Origin: Metallumcola ferriviriculae
GTDB lineage: Bacteria; Bacillota; JADQBR01
Assembly: GCF_035573695.1 (NCBI RefSeq)
Contig: NZ_CP121694.1
Location: forward strand, 2,890,501-2,954,500
DNA length: 64,000 nucleotides
Direction of reading: 5' to 3'
The number at the start of each line of letters is the position of its first letter. The first letter of the stretch is position 1. A program made the translations under genes and the position numbers. Below, one piece after another: positions 63,801 to 64,000 of the stretch. The notes below the pieces were generated by a model that did not search any database, was not told the DNA's origin, and worked only from the letters and a program-made list of their open reading frames with translations.

Positions 63801-64000
63801 TAAAGTCCGAAGCATCCATTCCTAAAGCATTTAAAATATTAATCGCTGTAATTAACTTCTGCGTGTCGCTAAAATCAAATCCGGCCAGATAATCTAAATA
63901 GGTATCGCCGCCATTTGACAAATTTACCAGATCAACCCCGGATGCCGCCAATGCGTAGGCCACCTGGTCATCCACGCCAAGTGAACCGTCCCAGCCGCTG
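60829..64000 (-). CDS. Giant SLH surface protein with tandem alpha/alpha repeat units and DUF4430 domain (start lies beyond the window)
   Basis: The frame stays open through position 64000, so at least 1056 residues are present and the N-terminus is missing. In order: two alpha/alpha prenyltransferase-like units of 282 residues each (the second incomplete), with QQSDGSFAYSGWDGS, LKGRQQSSGEFDGAKSTADNAQAVI and NPATGAFKSMGVEAYTTWDTLLALA motifs, ending near residue 545 of the visible part. A DUF4430 domain follows (about 568-662; VEVQ-type strand, LPAGSTVMDALMGLGLDVETGFGGSYVSSIEG, WKYSVNGYVPANVGAGSWTI). Then comes a ZU5-like beta region (about 745-865) and three SLH motifs (about 868-1048). A 282-residue unit is about the size of a whole transcobalamin alpha barrel. 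Secreted and wall-anchored. GTG codons within are not starts. Confidence 0.88.
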   Translation of the reverse strand, partial: SGWDGSLGVDDQVAYALAASGVDLVNLSNGGDTYLDYLAGFDFSDTQKLITAINILNALGMDASDFNGQNLAADLKGRQQSSGEFDGAKSTADNAQAVIAVVEAGEAVTYPQAAESYFKNLDRDGGLWTASYTGYDGNEVVYQDIDTSAMILRAFNALSVDSGDTIAQETIAAFNGKQDDSGAIADMYGANYDSTAQVVLTLSKLGINPTMGIWQKAEGNLVTALLKNQNPATGAFKSMGVEAYTTWDTLLALANVDKVGPVMTQAESYLTDLQQSDGSFAYSGWDGSLGVDDQVAYALAASGVDLVNLSNGGDTYLDYLAGFDFSDTQKLITAINILNALGMDASDFNGQNLAADLKGRQQSSGEFDGAKSTADNAQAVIAVVEAGEAVTYPQAAESYFKNLDRDGGLWTASYTGYDGNEVVYQDIDTSAMILRAFNALSVDSGDTIAQETIAAFNGKQDDSGAIADMYGANYDSTAQVVLTLSKLGINPTMGIWQKAEGNLVTALLKNQNPATGAFKSMGVEAYTTWDTLLALASFTEEYPTQVHYGRVMPALSGIITNSPDDPEPPSNSDDNTISVNIEVQDISPVVEDQLQLPAGSTVMDALMGLGLDVETGFGGSYVSSIEGVEETISGTGGWKYSVNGYVPANVGAGSWTIEDEDEIIWFFAENSTDDNPGRQFDDIIQPEISEQLQEVREAIRQEAKEKLAQLVGKPGSALVLGESDAMTQDEIEYWQQLLEDNEVDVDGMVETDEDTIISDDNEEVNLALPAGALAERTSLTVREQANFDDEDSVNRLTSVYNFGPDGTVFKKPVQLRLKTVFDGNNARQVRLAWYDEENNKWQPVPTVVDVANGEVTGLVNHFTKFAVIKEKSGRFEDFSQEKYPWAYEAVEELAAKGVLNGVGEGLFAPNKAVTRAEFIKMLVGALEIETDETADIVFEDVEAGSWYAPFVGAAFRQELVTGYEDNSFKPNAVLNRQEMTAMVVRAVELSVDETVTADALEFADKTKVQTWAAPAVNAAVDTGLVNGVGNGRFAPLGTATRAQAAVIIWRAVNNIE
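62396..63241. repeat. 846-bp tandem repeat unit A in the giant SLH gene
   Basis: First complete copy of a direct repeat, 282 codons, encoding one alpha/alpha unit. It begins at AAAGCCAACAGGGTATCCCA and recurs 846 bp later; I read no difference over the visible overlap. Confidence 0.9.
63242..64000. repeat. 846-bp tandem repeat unit B (cut by the window end)
   Basis: 759 bp of the second copy, seemingly identical to positions 62396-63154. Further copies may lie beyond the window. Perfect identity means recent duplication or gene conversion, or an assembly issue. Confidence 0.88.

Noticed and set aside
63973-63975. GTG as the start of a 1048-residue protein
   Set aside because: The frame is open on to the window end and the repeat unit continues upstream, so the true start is outside the window.

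Overview
The window looks like a chromosomal segment of an anaerobic, endospore-forming Firmicute of the Clostridia (Peptococcaceae-like). This is inferred from the spore genes (spoIIP, spmA, spmB, dacF, ytfJ/gerW, splB), the IspH-ribosomal protein S1 fusion, the scpA-scpB-trpS block, a lysine riboswitch on lysA, and the R-2-hydroxyacyl-CoA dehydratase activase homologues. GC content is moderate. Nearly all genes lie on the minus strand, many start with TTG or GTG behind strong Shine-Dalgarno (SD) sequences, and neighbours often overlap. No rRNA, tRNA, CRISPR array, transposase or prophage gene was seen.

Layout. 1-5.3 kb: the 5' part of spoIIP, a DUF1614 membrane protein, glycerol kinase, a metallophosphoesterase, an MBL-fold hydrolase and an Fe-S flavoprotein-like reductase. 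5.4-14.4 kb: a long co-oriented operon, transcribed aroF-pheA-tyrA-aroA-cmk-plsC-ispH/rpsA-fni, joining aromatic amino acid, nucleotide, phospholipid and isoprenoid synthesis. 14.5-16.7 kb: chorismate mutase, a degenerate TrpF-like protein, a HutP-family regulator and a large inverted-repeat element. 17-22.9 kb: an FAD protein, an FAH-family hydrolase, ilvC, an HDOD remnant, a corrinoid adenosyltransferase, two small proteins and rluB. 23-31.2 kb: a complete branched-chain-type ABC importer interleaved with two different acyl-CoA ligases, read from a good sigma-A-like promoter. 31.3-43.2 kb: sporulation genes, an APC permease, ferritin, scpAB, trpS, an M50 protease and a DHH-CBS-nucleotidyltransferase fusion. 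43.2-50.8 kb: a polar amino acid ABC importer, lysA with its riboswitch, a histidine phosphatase, a HAD phosphatase and trpB2. 50.9-55.1 kb: a split three-gene dehydratase activase set and splB.

The most unusual part is 55.1-64.0 kb. It is one operon encoding an ECF importer (EcfT, a fused double EcfA, and an S component) together with surface proteins. The S component is fused to an extracytoplasmic alpha/alpha (prenyltransferase-like) repeat domain and three SLH motifs. A DUF4430 lipoprotein follows EcfT's upstream neighbour, and a giant SLH protein carries at least two alpha/alpha units of 282 residues followed by a DUF4430 domain. Alpha/alpha barrel plus DUF4430-type beta domain is the architecture of animal transcobalamin and intrinsic factor. 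I infer a cell-wall-anchored capture system, possibly for corrinoids, feeding an ECF transporter. Substrate and mechanism are unproven.

The window also contains three copies of an approximately 50-60 bp palindrome placed just 3' of minus-strand genes (two overlap the stop codon), an exact 846-bp tandem duplication in the giant SLH gene, and a 19-bp perfect hairpin inside splB that looks like the terminator of the convergent ECF operon.
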